From JABDCI01 sp964475835 (GTDB lineage: Bacteria > Verrucomicrobiota > Verrucomicrobiia > JABWAM01): a stretch of 61,241 nucleotides of DNA. Below are positions 17,450 to 26,739 of the stretch, piece after piece. The stretch is taken from positions 1 through 61,241 of the forward strand of contig CAYYYL010000014.1 in assembly GCA_964475835.1 (NCBI GenBank). The letters are read 5' to 3'. Numbering within the stretch: position 1 is the stretch's first letter; the number at the start of each line of letters is the position of its first letter. The notes under the pieces were generated by a model, which worked only from the letters and a program-made list of their open reading frames with translations, did not search any database and was not told the origin of the DNA. Both the position numbers and the translations under genes were made by a program.

Positions 17450-19789
17450 ATGGCCTTCCGGCTTCCATTCTTCAAGTCCAAGGCACCCGCGAAGCCCCCT
17501 GCGGAGCCTCCTCCTCCCCCTCCGGCAACCCCGCCTCCACCTCCGTCGGTGGTCCACTCGCCCCCGCAATCGCAGGGCCTTCAATCCCTTTCCAAAAAGA
17601 TTCCTGTTCGCCAGGGCAATCTGGCAGCGGCGCTTCAGGCGGCATCCAACCTCCACCCCCCGGGGACCCAGTCCGCAGTTTACAAACCCAAGGTGAGCGT
17701 GGTGGTAAAGGCCGGGGGGGAGATTCCAACCATCTCTCACGAACCCGAGGCCGTCCCCGAACCTCCCGCTCCGCCTCCACCGGTGACGGGAAGTGTGGAG
17801 ATTCCGACGTCAGAGATTTTGCCCCTTCTTCCAGAAAACGTCCTGCGTCCGGGGCACACTGCGGTTTTCCCCCCCACGATTTCCCTCCAGCTTGCGGATG
17901 TGCTGCCCCAGCTCGCGAGAGGGCGTGTTCAATTTCCGGCTTCGATGCTTCTGGCCACCTTCCCTCAGGATTCCATTGAACCCTCGGTTCTCGAAAGTGG
18001 AGATCTTCAGATCAAGATTCCCCTGCATCAGATAGTTCCCAGAATCCCCGATGATGTGATGCAGCTCCCGAGCGGGCAGGTGAAGCAGCAGATCGATCCG
18101 AACATCGAGGTTCCCTTTACGGAGCGCGGAGGAGGAAAGACCCCCGTCCCCGCAGCGGCACCTGCACCCATCCCGGCCCCTGCAACTTCATCCGCACCCA
18201 TGGTTCCACCGGCGCCAAGTCCCTCGGCTTCCAAGCCACCCGCCACGGTGCCTCCCCCGGCTGTGCCCGCGACGCCCCCTCCGACTCCCCCGCCAGCGGA
18301 TAAACCCCCGCAGATGTTAAAGGACAAGCTTGCTACGGCATCCGCCTTGACCCCTCTGACCTCTTTGGCTCCTTCCGAGGCGACGCGTGCCCTGACGACA
18401 TCCATCAAGCTCCCGCTACGTCCCTCGGCATCCGCGCCAAAACTTCAGACGATTTCCGGGGAGGCCAAACCTTTGCCGCCCCCTCCCGTCCCCCTCTCGA
18501 CTTCCAAATCCTCTCCGACGATTAAGAAACAGGATTCCGGGGTTTCCGCTCCCATCACTTTTCAGCCTCCTTTTGGCCTGAAAGTTCCCCAGCCGCCACC
18601 CGTTCCACCGGCACCGATTCCGCAACCTCCCGTGCAGTCAGCACCCCCTCCTCCGCCCCCACCTGTTCCACCGCCCGTTGCCGTGCCCGTGGCACCTCCG
18701 ACCACGCCGACCGCGGCTTCTGCCCCTTCCAAGTCACCGGCACCTGTGGTCCCACCTCCCGTGCCACCACCTCCCATGGCAGCTTCCGTGCCGCCCCCGC
18801 CGCCTGGGTCTCCATCCCTGGGAGTTCCATCCCCCGTGGCGCCACCTGCTCCCCCTTCAGTTTCGAGCGCGACCGTGCAGATTCAACTTCCTCCTCCTCT
18901 CGCCGCGACACGCCCTCCGCTTCCGCCGGTGAAGAAGCCCGATCCGGAAGCGAAACCTGCGGACGTATCCTCCACTGTCAAATTACAACCCATGCCCATG
19001 ATGGGCAGGGCACCCGGGACTGCAAAGATGCCTCCTCCTCCCATGGCTCGTCCCGAGACGGCACCTGCCGTTCCTTCGGCTCCCGTGGTGGTGCCCCCGG
19101 CTCCCAAGCCCGTTCCGATTCCACCCGCCACGGTTCCCGCTCCGGGAACCCCCCCCCCGCCGGTATTAAAAGCACCCACCCCTGTGTTTCCGCCTGCACC
19201 TGTGGTGCCTCCCGCACCCGCGGTTGCGACACCACCCGCGCCCGTCCCTGCGCCTCTCCCGCTGCCAATTGTGAAGGCTCCCGCGGCACCCCCGATTGTT
19301 GCCGACAAGCCGGTACCCCTGCCTCCTCCCGAAGAGGGAAAGGTGGTGACCCCTTCCAAGCCGGTCGAGGCAGCCCCCGGGGATTTGCGCGTCATGCTCG
19401 ACCTGCCAAAGGACGAGTCAGTCAAACTCCAGGATGTGGCGGAAAAGATTCGCACGAAATATGCCCTCTCGGGAGTCCTGGTGGCGACTTCGGATGGACT
19501 TCCCTTGTTGTCAGCGATGCCCGCCGGCACGGATCTCAACGGTTGGAGCAGCATTGGAGCCCATGTTTTTCAGAAACTGGACGAGGTGGGAAGGAAGCTG
19601 TCCTTTGGAGCTCCCCAGCGTTGTTTGTTGAGTCTGGGGGATTCGTGGGTTACCTTATGGCATGACCACGGTGTGTACATGGTGGTGTGCCACGAGATGG
19701 ACAAAGTTTCCCCGGATTTCGAATCCACCCTTGCAGAACTCGGCAAGGCAATCGCCGCCCACTGCCAGATCCAGCACTCACCCACCTAA
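17450..19789 (+). CDS. proline-rich protein with C-terminal roadblock/LC7 domain
   Basis: Of 779 residues, most are Pro/Ala/Val-rich low-complexity sequence with runs such as PPPPPPATPPPPPS, predicted disordered. Between about 115 and 225 there are three or four related segments with a pattern I/V-x-I/L-P-x-x-x-I/V-L/V-P-x-(L/I)-P (for example VEIPTSEILPLLPENV and IKIPLHQIVPRIPDDV). Residues about 655-775 form a roadblock/LC7 domain (LQDVAEKIRTKYALSGVLVA, TSDGLPLLSAMP, WVTLWHDHGVYMVV). Roadblock proteins such as MglB act on MglA-type GTPases, and mglA follows after 25 bases, so this is a probable GTPase partner or effector on a long flexible tether. The start is the ATG at 17450. Confidence 0.8.
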   Translation: MAFRLPFFKSKAPAKPPAEPPPPPPATPPPPPSVVHSPPQSQGLQSLSKKIPVRQGNLAAALQAASNLHPPGTQSAVYKPKVSVVVKAGGEIPTISHEPEAVPEPPAPPPPVTGSVEIPTSEILPLLPENVLRPGHTAVFPPTISLQLADVLPQLARGRVQFPASMLLATFPQDSIEPSVLESGDLQIKIPLHQIVPRIPDDVMQLPSGQVKQQIDPNIEVPFTERGGGKTPVPAAAPAPIPAPATSSAPMVPPAPSPSASKPPATVPPPAVPATPPPTPPPADKPPQMLKDKLATASALTPLTSLAPSEATRALTTSIKLPLRPSASAPKLQTISGEAKPLPPPPVPLSTSKSSPTIKKQDSGVSAPITFQPPFGLKVPQPPPVPPAPIPQPPVQSAPPPPPPPVPPPVAVPVAPPTTPTAASAPSKSPAPVVPPPVPPPPMAASVPPPPPGSPSLGVPSPVAPPAPPSVSSATVQIQLPPPLAATRPPLPPVKKPDPEAKPADVSSTVKLQPMPMMGRAPGTAKMPPPPMARPETAPAVPSAPVVVPPAPKPVPIPPATVPAPGTPPPPVLKAPTPVFPPAPVVPPAPAVATPPAPVPAPLPLPIVKAPAAPPIVADKPVPLPPPEEGKVVTPSKPVEAAPGDLRVMLDLPKDESVKLQDVAEKIRTKYALSGVLVATSDGLPLLSAMPAGTDLNGWSSIGAHVFQKLDEVGRKLSFGAPQRCLLSLGDSWVTLWHDHGVYMVVCHEMDKVSPDFESTLAELGKAIAAHCQIQHSPT

Positions 19790-19814
19790 TTCCTGAACCA
19801 GCGGGGCCAGCGCC

Positions 19815-20459
19815 ATGTCGATCATCAACTACGCCAATAAAGAGATTCAGTTCAAGATCGTTTACTACGGTCCGGCGTTATGCGGAAAGACGACGAACCT
19901 CTCCTATATCCATTCCCAGGTGGCGCCTGAAAACAAGGGCGATCTTGTCTCACTCGCGACTGCCGCGGATCGCACACTTTTCTTCGACTTCCTTCCCTTG
20001 AACGCCGTGGTCATCAAGGGGTTCAAAACCAAATTCCAGCTCTACACGGTGCCTGGCCAGGTGATTTACAACATCACCCGTCAACTCGTGTTGCGAAGTG
20101 TGGATGGCATTGTCTTTGTTGCGGATTCGCAATGGGAGAAGATGGAGGAGAATGTCGAGAGCTTCAAAAATCTTGAGGAAAATCTGACCAAGCAGAATCT
20201 CAGCCTCGACACGGTGCCCTACGTGCTTCAATACAACAAGCGTGACATGCCCCAGGTCGCTCCCATCAACTATCTCGAGTATGCGCTCAACAATCGAAAG
20301 TTGCGCGTGCAGTCCTTCGAGTCGGTGGCCAGCACCGGCCAGAATGTGTTCGCCACGCTGAATGCCATCTCCCGCCTGCTCCTCTACAAATTCACCAAGG
20401 AAAGCGATCTCGCCAACAAGAAATCCAAAACCACCGTGTTGATGTCCACGGTTCGCTAG
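19815..20459 (+). CDS. mglA: MglA-type small Ras-like GTPase
   Basis: A 214-residue bacterial small GTPase controlling cell polarity and motility. The P-loop is GPALCGKT at 19-26; the atypical switch II region reads LYTVPGQVIYN, matching the MglA T-V-P-G-Q motif; the base-recognition motif is QYNKRD. The family's ATAADRTLFFDFLPL segment is present. The C terminus has about 25 extra polar residues beyond the core. It is flanked by two roadblock-domain genes, the expected GAP/effector partners, and lies in the same direction as the PilB and PilT-type ATPases, supporting a role in placing or activating pili. Confidence 0.95.
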   Translation: MSIINYANKEIQFKIVYYGPALCGKTTNLSYIHSQVAPENKGDLVSLATAADRTLFFDFLPLNAVVIKGFKTKFQLYTVPGQVIYNITRQLVLRSVDGIVFVADSQWEKMEENVESFKNLEENLTKQNLSLDTVPYVLQYNKRDMPQVAPINYLEYALNNRKLRVQSFESVASTGQNVFATLNAISRLLLYKFTKESDLANKKSKTTVLMSTVR

Positions 20460-20477
20460 CGCGCGCATCCTCCCCTT

Positions 20478-20951
20478 ATGGAAACCATTCCCTTTTTGAC
20501 CAAGGAAGACGTCGCCGCGCTGGACAGCCTCCTGATGCACTATCTGGAGAAGACCAGTGGAACGCTGACCCTCGTGATCGACAAGGGGGGGACCATCATC
20601 GCCCAGCAGGGGGACATCGACTCCATCGACGTGGTCACCGTCTCCGCCCTGGCAGCGGGATCCTTTGCGGCGACGAAGGAGCTTGCCCGGCGTATCGGCG
20701 AAAAGGAATTCAGCGCGCTCTATCACCAGGGCGTGGATCGTCACATCTTCATGAGTGCCCTCGACGAGCACACGGTCATTGTGACGGTCTTTGGGGATCG
20801 CACGACCATCGGTCTGGTCCGGCTGTTCACCGTCAACGTGGCCGCCCAGCTCCGCACGCTGCTCAATCAGCTTCGCCAGCGCGATGGCATGGATCATCAA
20901 GTTCTCCTTGATAGCGATGTTCCGGCCGCGGGTGGCAACATCTTCGGTTGA
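20478..20951 (+). CDS. MglB-like roadblock/LC7 protein
   Basis: A 157-residue protein with one roadblock/LC7 fold: an N-terminal helix (LTKEDVAALDSLLMHYLEKT), strands around LTLVIDKGGTIIAQQGDID, a central helix (VTVSALAAGSFAATKELARRI) and strands RHIFMSALDEHTVIVTVFG. It ends with a polar tail. It starts 18 bases after mglA and is the obvious candidate for MglB, the GTPase-activating partner, although by sequence alone other roadblock roles cannot be excluded. It is the last gene of the cluster and faces coaX, whose stop is 15 bases away. Confidence 0.85.
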   Translation: METIPFLTKEDVAALDSLLMHYLEKTSGTLTLVIDKGGTIIAQQGDIDSIDVVTVSALAAGSFAATKELARRIGEKEFSALYHQGVDRHIFMSALDEHTVIVTVFGDRTTIGLVRLFTVNVAAQLRTLLNQLRQRDGMDHQVLLDSDVPAAGGNIFG

Positions 20952-20966
20952 ACGGGGCGTTGTTTT

Positions 20967-21719
20967 TCAACGTCTCTGCTTCAGCCGGGCGTAAAGCAGC
21001 ATCAACCCCTTGAGTGTCAATCGGGGATCGACAGATTCGATTTCCGGAATGCGTGATGCGATCAAGGCGCCGTGGCCCCCGGTGGCGATTACGTGAATTC
21101 GGGAACGCGCCCCAAGCTCCTTTTTCACCGAGCGCAGGATTTCACGGATCAGGCCACGGTAACCGATCACAGCGCCGGAACGCATCGCTTCGATGGTGCT
21201 CTTTCCAATGGCGCGCGAAGGTTCCCGGATCGAAATCGAGGGAAGGAGGGCAGTGTGCTCGTGGAGGTAGTCTGTCAGAACGCGCAATCCGGGGGCGATG
21301 ACCCCCCCGAGATATTCCCCGCGGGCGGATATGACGTCGAACGTCACCGCTGTTCCAAAATCCAGTACGATGGCCGGCGTGCGATGGAGCGCCACGGTGG
21401 CGACGGCGTTGACCAGCCGATCAGCTCCGATCGTGGTGGGCCGCGGATATCGGATCCCGATTCCCAGATCCAGTCTGGAGGAGACGAAGATGGGATCAAA
21501 GACCCCCGCGTGTTTCAAAAGCTTCCGCAAGGTTGCTTTTGCACGGGGGACCACGGAGGAGATGATGGCGCCCTCGATGCGGGAAGTGAACGGCAACCGG
21601 GTTCCGGAGCGAAAAAGCGAAGCCGTGGGGATATCCCTCGTACGGGAGATCCTTCCGGAGCGGATCAATCCGATTTTGGTCGATGTGTTTCCGACATCAA
21701 TGACGAGAAATGGTTTCAT
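20967..21719 (-). CDS. coaX: type III pantothenate kinase
   Basis: A 250-residue ASKHA-fold kinase for the first step of coenzyme A synthesis. The phosphate-1 motif is VIDVGNTSTKIGL at the N terminus; GADRLVNAVA is the substrate-binding motif with its Asp; VLDFGTAVTFDVI is the phosphate-2 motif; GGVIAPGL and TGGHG complete the family pattern. It is the last gene of a minus-strand operon (relE-like, cbiX-like, birA, coaX); coaX follows birA by only 7 bases, a pairing seen in many bacteria. Confidence 0.95.
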   Translation of the reverse strand: MKPFLVIDVGNTSTKIGLIRSGRISRTRDIPTASLFRSGTRLPFTSRIEGAIISSVVPRAKATLRKLLKHAGVFDPIFVSSRLDLGIGIRYPRPTTIGADRLVNAVATVALHRTPAIVLDFGTAVTFDVISARGEYLGGVIAPGLRVLTDYLHEHTALLPSISIREPSRAIGKSTIEAMRSGAVIGYRGLIREILRSVKKELGARSRIHVIATGGHGALIASRIPEIESVDPRLTLKGLMLLYARLKQRR

Positions 21720-21726
21720 GCCGGAT

Positions 21727-22728
21727 TCACCTCATTTTCTCCAGAGTCACGTCGCCTGCAATGACTTTTTCGATCTGTCCGCTGTCGGTCCGGACCATGA
21801 GGGCTCCATCGTGGTCGAGGTTGAGCGCGAGCCCGCGCAACGGAGGACGTCCTTCGGCGAGCACGGAAACCTGGGTGCCTGTGGTTTTGTCGAGCTCCGC
21901 CCACGCTTCCAGGAGTTTGGGAAAAAGAGTGTCGTCGATGCATCGACTTGCCATCTCGAGTTCATAAAGCAGTTCGGTGGCGAGTGAGGGAAGGTGCCAT
22001 GATGTGTTCGATTCGATTTTCAGGGAGGTGGCGGATGTCTGCAGTTCCCGGGGAAGATCGGCGGTTTCGACATTGACGTTGATTCCTATTCCAAGCGCCA
22101 CGAAGTCGACGTGTTCGGAAGCGGGGGTGAGTTCGAGGAGGATGCCTGCAAGTTTGCGGCCACGACAAAGGATGTCGTTGGGCCACTTGATGCAGAGGGG
22201 GAGTCTTGTGACGCGTCGGAGAGCCCGGGCGACGGCAACAGCGGTCATCACGGTGAGACGTGAGGCGCTCTGCAGGGACAGGACGGGGCGCAGGAGTACG
22301 GTGAACCAGAGGCCTTTTTTATGGGGTGAGATCCAGGTTCTCGCATGACGTCCGCGACCTGCCGTCTGGGTTTCCGCAAAGACTACCATGCCTGCCGGAT
22401 GTCCCTGAGCTCCGAGTTTCTGTACCACATCGTTCGTTGAATCCGTTTGCTGAAACACCACCATGTGATTGCCGATGAGAAAGGAGTTGTTGCCGTGACG
22501 ATTCCGGAGGCGCGCACGGAGATCGTCCGGGATGAGGGAATTCGGGCTCTCCAGCAGCCGGTGTCCATGGCGGGGATGACTCTCAATCACGAAGCCGAGA
22601 TCCCTGAGGAAGTTCAAGGAAGTGGTTAGATCCGTGCGTGAAATCTGGCAGTTTTGAAAAAGCAGGTCATCCGCAATTCCCGGGGGAGAGCGATGCAGTT
22701 CGAAAAGAATTTTTTCCTCGGGGGTCAT
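21727..22728 (-). CDS. birA: biotin-[acetyl-CoA carboxylase] ligase with N-terminal winged helix
   Basis: A 333-residue bifunctional-type biotin protein ligase. Residues 1-60 resemble the BirA DNA-binding winged helix (ILFELHRSPPGIADDLLFQN, LNFLRDLGFVIESHPRHGHRL cut at the wing). The catalytic domain contains QQTDSTNDV, the biotinoyl-AMP loop QTAGRGRHARTW, IKWPNDI and KLAGILLE, then a C-terminal SH3-like domain. It can therefore biotinylate acetyl-CoA carboxylase and may repress biotin genes, although no biotin operon lies here. Its ATG overlaps the stop of the upstream cbiX-like gene (ATGA). Confidence 0.95.
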   Translation of the reverse strand: MTPEEKILFELHRSPPGIADDLLFQNCQISRTDLTTSLNFLRDLGFVIESHPRHGHRLLESPNSLIPDDLRARLRNRHGNNSFLIGNHMVVFQQTDSTNDVVQKLGAQGHPAGMVVFAETQTAGRGRHARTWISPHKKGLWFTVLLRPVLSLQSASRLTVMTAVAVARALRRVTRLPLCIKWPNDILCRGRKLAGILLELTPASEHVDFVALGIGINVNVETADLPRELQTSATSLKIESNTSWHLPSLATELLYELEMASRCIDDTLFPKLLEAWAELDKTTGTQVSVLAEGRPPLRGLALNLDHDGALMVRTDSGQIEKVIAGDVTLEKMR

Positions 22729-23582
22729 GAGGCAGAGACGGGATTCGTGGGTTGAAGCCGTGTCTCAAGGTCCCGGCATCGATCCAGGATCACCTCGGCC
22801 ATGTAGGGTTCCGACCCGATGGCATCCGCATACCAGAGCCACTCGGGGCCAGTCGGAAAGCGGGATCCCAGTGATACGGGATTGTTCCACGAGAGGGGGT
22901 GGGTGGCGAATCCCATGTTTACAGGAACGTCCTCCTTCGAGTGCAGGCCGTCACTGGTGAAAAACGGGATCACCGTTACAAATCGTGTCCGAACGATGGA
23001 CAGCACATCCCGATCAAAAGGGGGTTGTTCCATGAAAGCCGGAAGCACTTCGGCAAAGACGTTTTCCTTTTTCAGTAGGGCGACCTGCTGGAGCAGGGCT
23101 TCGCCGGATTGATCGTGTTTGAGGGTGCCGTGTCCCACGAGGATGAGAGTGGTTTCCAAAGAAGACGGCTTTGTTCCTTCAATGGGAGTCATGACTTCCA
23201 CGGCGGCATGATGAATGGCGCGGGTCATGGAGGGATGAGTCCCCACGGGCTCGCCATAGAGGATGCGGCGGGAGGCGTGATAGGTGAGGGGACCGCTCAG
23301 TTTGAGTTCCCGGGGGATGATTTTCCGGGTGAAGTAGCCGTCGCTCATGAAAAACGGGATGACGAAAATGTCCTCGCTGTGAACCATGGTCAGAGCCTGG
23401 TGCCACTCGGGCTGTTCGCGCCAGAAAGCCGCCAGGACTTCATCAAACAGGCCGCGTTTGCGGAGGGCTTCGGTCAGCTGGCGGGCGGGGCGGCTGGAAT
23501 CTGCATTCGACTTCGCGCCATGGGCGAGAATAAGAAGCGCACGGCTGCGTTTTGGACCGGAAGAAGGGTGGTCCTTCATCAT
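22725..23582 (-). CDS. two-domain CbiX/SirB-family chelatase-like protein
   Basis: A 285-residue protein containing two CbiX-type half domains. The first begins ALLILAHGAKSNADSSRP and continues to VIPFFMSDGYFTRKIIPREL; the second begins TLILVGHGTLKHDQSGEAL and continues to VIPFFTSDGLHSKEDVP. The His in each AHG/GHG turn and the VIPFF-x-SDG strands match sirohydrochlorin cobalto/ferrochelatases, which insert metal into sirohydrochlorin for B12 or siroheme. The large insert between the halves and isolation from tetrapyrrole genes make the exact substrate uncertain. I start at the ATG pair 23582/23579, eight bases after the previous stop; an open extension upstream is Ser/Arg-rich and overlaps that gene. 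Confidence 0.7.
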   Translation of the reverse strand: MMKDHPSSGPKRSRALLILAHGAKSNADSSRPARQLTEALRKRGLFDEVLAAFWREQPEWHQALTMVHSEDIFVIPFFMSDGYFTRKIIPRELKLSGPLTYHASRRILYGEPVGTHPSMTRAIHHAAVEVMTPIEGTKPSSLETTLILVGHGTLKHDQSGEALLQQVALLKKENVFAEVLPAFMEQPPFDRDVLSIVRTRFVTVIPFFTSDGLHSKEDVPVNMGFATHPLSWNNPVSLGSRFPTGPEWLWYADAIGSEPYMAEVILDRCRDLETRLQPTNPVSAS

Positions 23583-23589
23583 CGCCGTT

Positions 23590-23970
23590 CTAAGCCGTAC
23601 CGGGTTTGGGGGTGGCGTCGGAGTGGCGCTGCTCGATGAACTTCCAGAAGCGGGCGGTTTCCTCAAACTCCTCATCATTCTGGACGTCGAGATTGGAACG
23701 GACAAAGAAATCGCGAAGCGTGTTGCGGTGCAGGACGTGGTGGACGACGAGCTGGTCCGCCTTCTTCTCAAAGTAGATGCGGTAGTCCTTGAATCGGCAG
23801 CGATGGATGGTGCGGTTCCCCTTTTTGATTTCGCCGACTCCCTTCAAGCCATCGAATTTTTCCCGACGGAGGCGGGAGAACTCCTGCAGCACGTCGAGCT
23901 GCTCGAGTTTGTTGAGCTGGGAGAGCTCAGCCGCAGCGGTGTCGCTCAACACAATTTGATGCATGTGCAT
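23590..23970 (-). CDS. RelE/ParE-superfamily-like protein without partner
   Basis: A 126-residue basic protein whose middle (about 40-90) has the RelE/ParE toxin fold signature: KKGNRTIHRCRFKDYRIYFE, then a beta strand LVVHHVLHRNTLRDFFVR. N- and C-terminal extensions of about 35 residues are unusual for RelE toxins. No antitoxin-like small gene lies beside it; instead it precedes cbiX-birA-coaX by 8 bases in a metabolic operon. It may be a domesticated RNA-binding protein rather than a toxin. Confidence 0.55.
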   Translation of the reverse strand: MHMHQIVLSDTAAAELSQLNKLEQLDVLQEFSRLRREKFDGLKGVGEIKKGNRTIHRCRFKDYRIYFEKKADQLVVHHVLHRNTLRDFFVRSNLDVQNDEEFEETARFWKFIEQRHSDATPKPGTA

Positions 23971-24033
23971 CGTAAAAATCCGCTTGAACCTCTTCCGCGC
24001 GCCCCGTTGAGGAGCGCGCGGAATCGGGAAACA

Positions 24034-25062
<1,029 letters not shown>

Positions 25063-25284
25063 AGGATCTGATAAGTTAAGAATGTGAAGCCTACCACCCT
25101 ACGGGGTTCTCCAGCAGATTTCAAGCTTTGGTGCAGATCCGTTATTGTCTTCATTTGAACCGATTCACGGCTGAGGATGCAGCCGGAACCTGAAAGAGCG
25201 GCAGATTCGGGAATGTTCCCATGCACGGGAAGGTTTGTCATTCGGCTTTAAGCATTTTCGCGAGGCCCGTCCCGCTATTCAGCA

Positions 25285-25298
25285 AGCTGTTAACAGCT
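25285..25298. repeat. perfect palindrome AGCTGTTAACAGCT
   Basis: A 14-base perfect palindrome overlaps the last codon of the NtrC-type regulator gene (stop at 25297). It has no loop and no T-run, so it is not a convincing terminator; it could be an operator or chance. Confidence 0.3.
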
Positions 25299-26739
25299 AA
25301 GACGCATTGAATTCGCGCTTGATGCCGAATTTGTCCACGCGTTTGCGGAGAGTGGCGCGCGTGATGCCGAGCATTTTTGCGGCCTGAACCTGGTTTCCCT
25401 GGGTCTTGGAGAGGGCGCGGGTGATAAGAATGCGTTCACACCATGGCAGTAACTTCAGGCCGGGGTCCCTCCGGGCCTCTTCAAAGAGGATGTCGATGGC
25501 CGTCTCCAGGGAAGGTTCTCCCGGAGTGGGAGTGGACATCAGGGTGGAGGGGGGTGTGAAGGAAGCCTCCGGGTGAGGGGAGTCCTGAAGCACATCGTTG
25601 GGCGTGATGGTGTTGCCCTTGCAGACCACGGTGGCGCGTTCGATGGTGTTTTGAAGCTCGCGGACGTTTCCGGGCCAGCGGTGGGATGAGAGTCGTTTCA
25701 TCGCCGCAGGGGTGATGGAGCATCCCTCCGTTCCGTGACGGCGGGCGAGGCGTTTGAGAAAATATTCCACGAGCAAGGGGATGTCGTCGGCGCGTTCACG
25801 GAGGGGGGGAAGATGAATCTGGACCACGTTGAGGCGATAGTAGAGGTCCTCGCGAAACGTTTTGTCGGCGATGCGCTTTTCCAGCTCCTGATTCGTGGCG
25901 GCAAGGAAGCGGACGTTGACCTGGATGGTTTGATTGGAGCCCAGACGGACGAGTTCGCCCTCCTGCAGGACACGAAGGAGTTTGGCTTGCGTGGCGAGGG
26001 GCATTTCACCGATCTCGTCGAGAAAGATGGTTCCCTTGTCGCACTGTTCGAATTTGCCAATGCGCCGTTCCGTGGCTCCGGTGAAGGCGCCTTTTTCGTG
26101 TCCAAAGAGTTCGCTCTCGAGCAGGTTTTCCGGGATGGCGGCGCAATTAATCGCGATGAAAGGTTGATGCGCACGGGGGCTGTGTTGAACGATGGCGCGG
26201 GCGACGAGTTCTTTGCCTGATCCCGTCTCGCCGGTGATCATGACGGGTACATCGCTCCCCGAGACCTGTCCGATCAGCTTGTACACCTGTTGCATGGGTT
26301 CGGTTTTCCCGATGATGCCCTGGTCGTATTCCTCCGTTTGAAGAAGGGGTTGGTAAGAAACTTTTTCGCTCATGTCCCGCGAGGCTTTGATCGCCTGGCT
26401 GATGATATGTTGCATGCGCTCGACATCGAACGGTTTGATGAGGTAGTCGAAAGCTCCGTGCTTCATGGCGGTGATAGCCGTCTGCGTGGTGCCATGGGCG
26501 GTCATCATGATGACGGGCAGATGCGCGTTGGATTGCCGGATGCGCTTCAGGGTTTCGAGCCCGTCCATTCCCGCCATGCGGACGTCCATCACAACCACGG
26601 CTGGGGCATGGCGTGCGAGCACTTTGAGGCCTTCCTCCCCACTGGAGGCAAAGAGGAGATTCCAGCCCAGGGAGGAAAAGTTGCGTTCGAAGGAATAGTG
26701 GATGTCTTCTTCATCGTCGATGACGAGGATGGTGTTCAT
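25297..26739 (-). CDS. NtrC-family sigma-54-dependent response regulator
   Basis: A 480-residue activator of sigma-54 promoters. The receiver domain (1-120) has the acidic pair in IDDEED, phosphoacceptor Asp52 in VVMDVRMAGMDG and Lys102 in LIKPFD. The AAA+ domain carries Walker A GETGSGKE (170-177), the sigma-54-contacting GAFTGA loop (217-222) and Walker B TIFLDEIGEM. The C terminus is a Fis-type helix-turn-helix (GNQVQAAKMLGITRATLRKR). No partner histidine kinase is adjacent. ATG 26739 is chosen because the receiver starts there and it overlaps the rluD-type stop as ATGA, so the two genes are translationally coupled. Confidence 0.94.
   Translation of the reverse strand: MNTILVIDDEEDIHYSFERNFSSLGWNLLFASSGEEGLKVLARHAPAVVVMDVRMAGMDGLETLKRIRQSNAHLPVIMMTAHGTTQTAITAMKHGAFDYLIKPFDVERMQHIISQAIKASRDMSEKVSYQPLLQTEEYDQGIIGKTEPMQQVYKLIGQVSGSDVPVMITGETGSGKELVARAIVQHSPRAHQPFIAINCAAIPENLLESELFGHEKGAFTGATERRIGKFEQCDKGTIFLDEIGEMPLATQAKLLRVLQEGELVRLGSNQTIQVNVRFLAATNQELEKRIADKTFREDLYYRLNVVQIHLPPLRERADDIPLLVEYFLKRLARRHGTEGCSITPAAMKRLSSHRWPGNVRELQNTIERATVVCKGNTITPNDVLQDSPHPEASFTPPSTLMSTPTPGEPSLETAIDILFEEARRDPGLKLLPWCERILITRALSKTQGNQVQAAKMLGITRATLRKRVDKFGIKREFNAS

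Noticed and set aside
23590..23970. Type II toxin-antitoxin module
   Set aside because: Only the RelE-like member is present; neighbouring genes are metabolic and no antitoxin-sized frame fits.
25063..25296. Sigma-54 promoter for fbaB, suggested by the neighbouring NtrC-type regulator
   Set aside because: No GG-N10-GC arrangement of the right form could be found on the minus strand.
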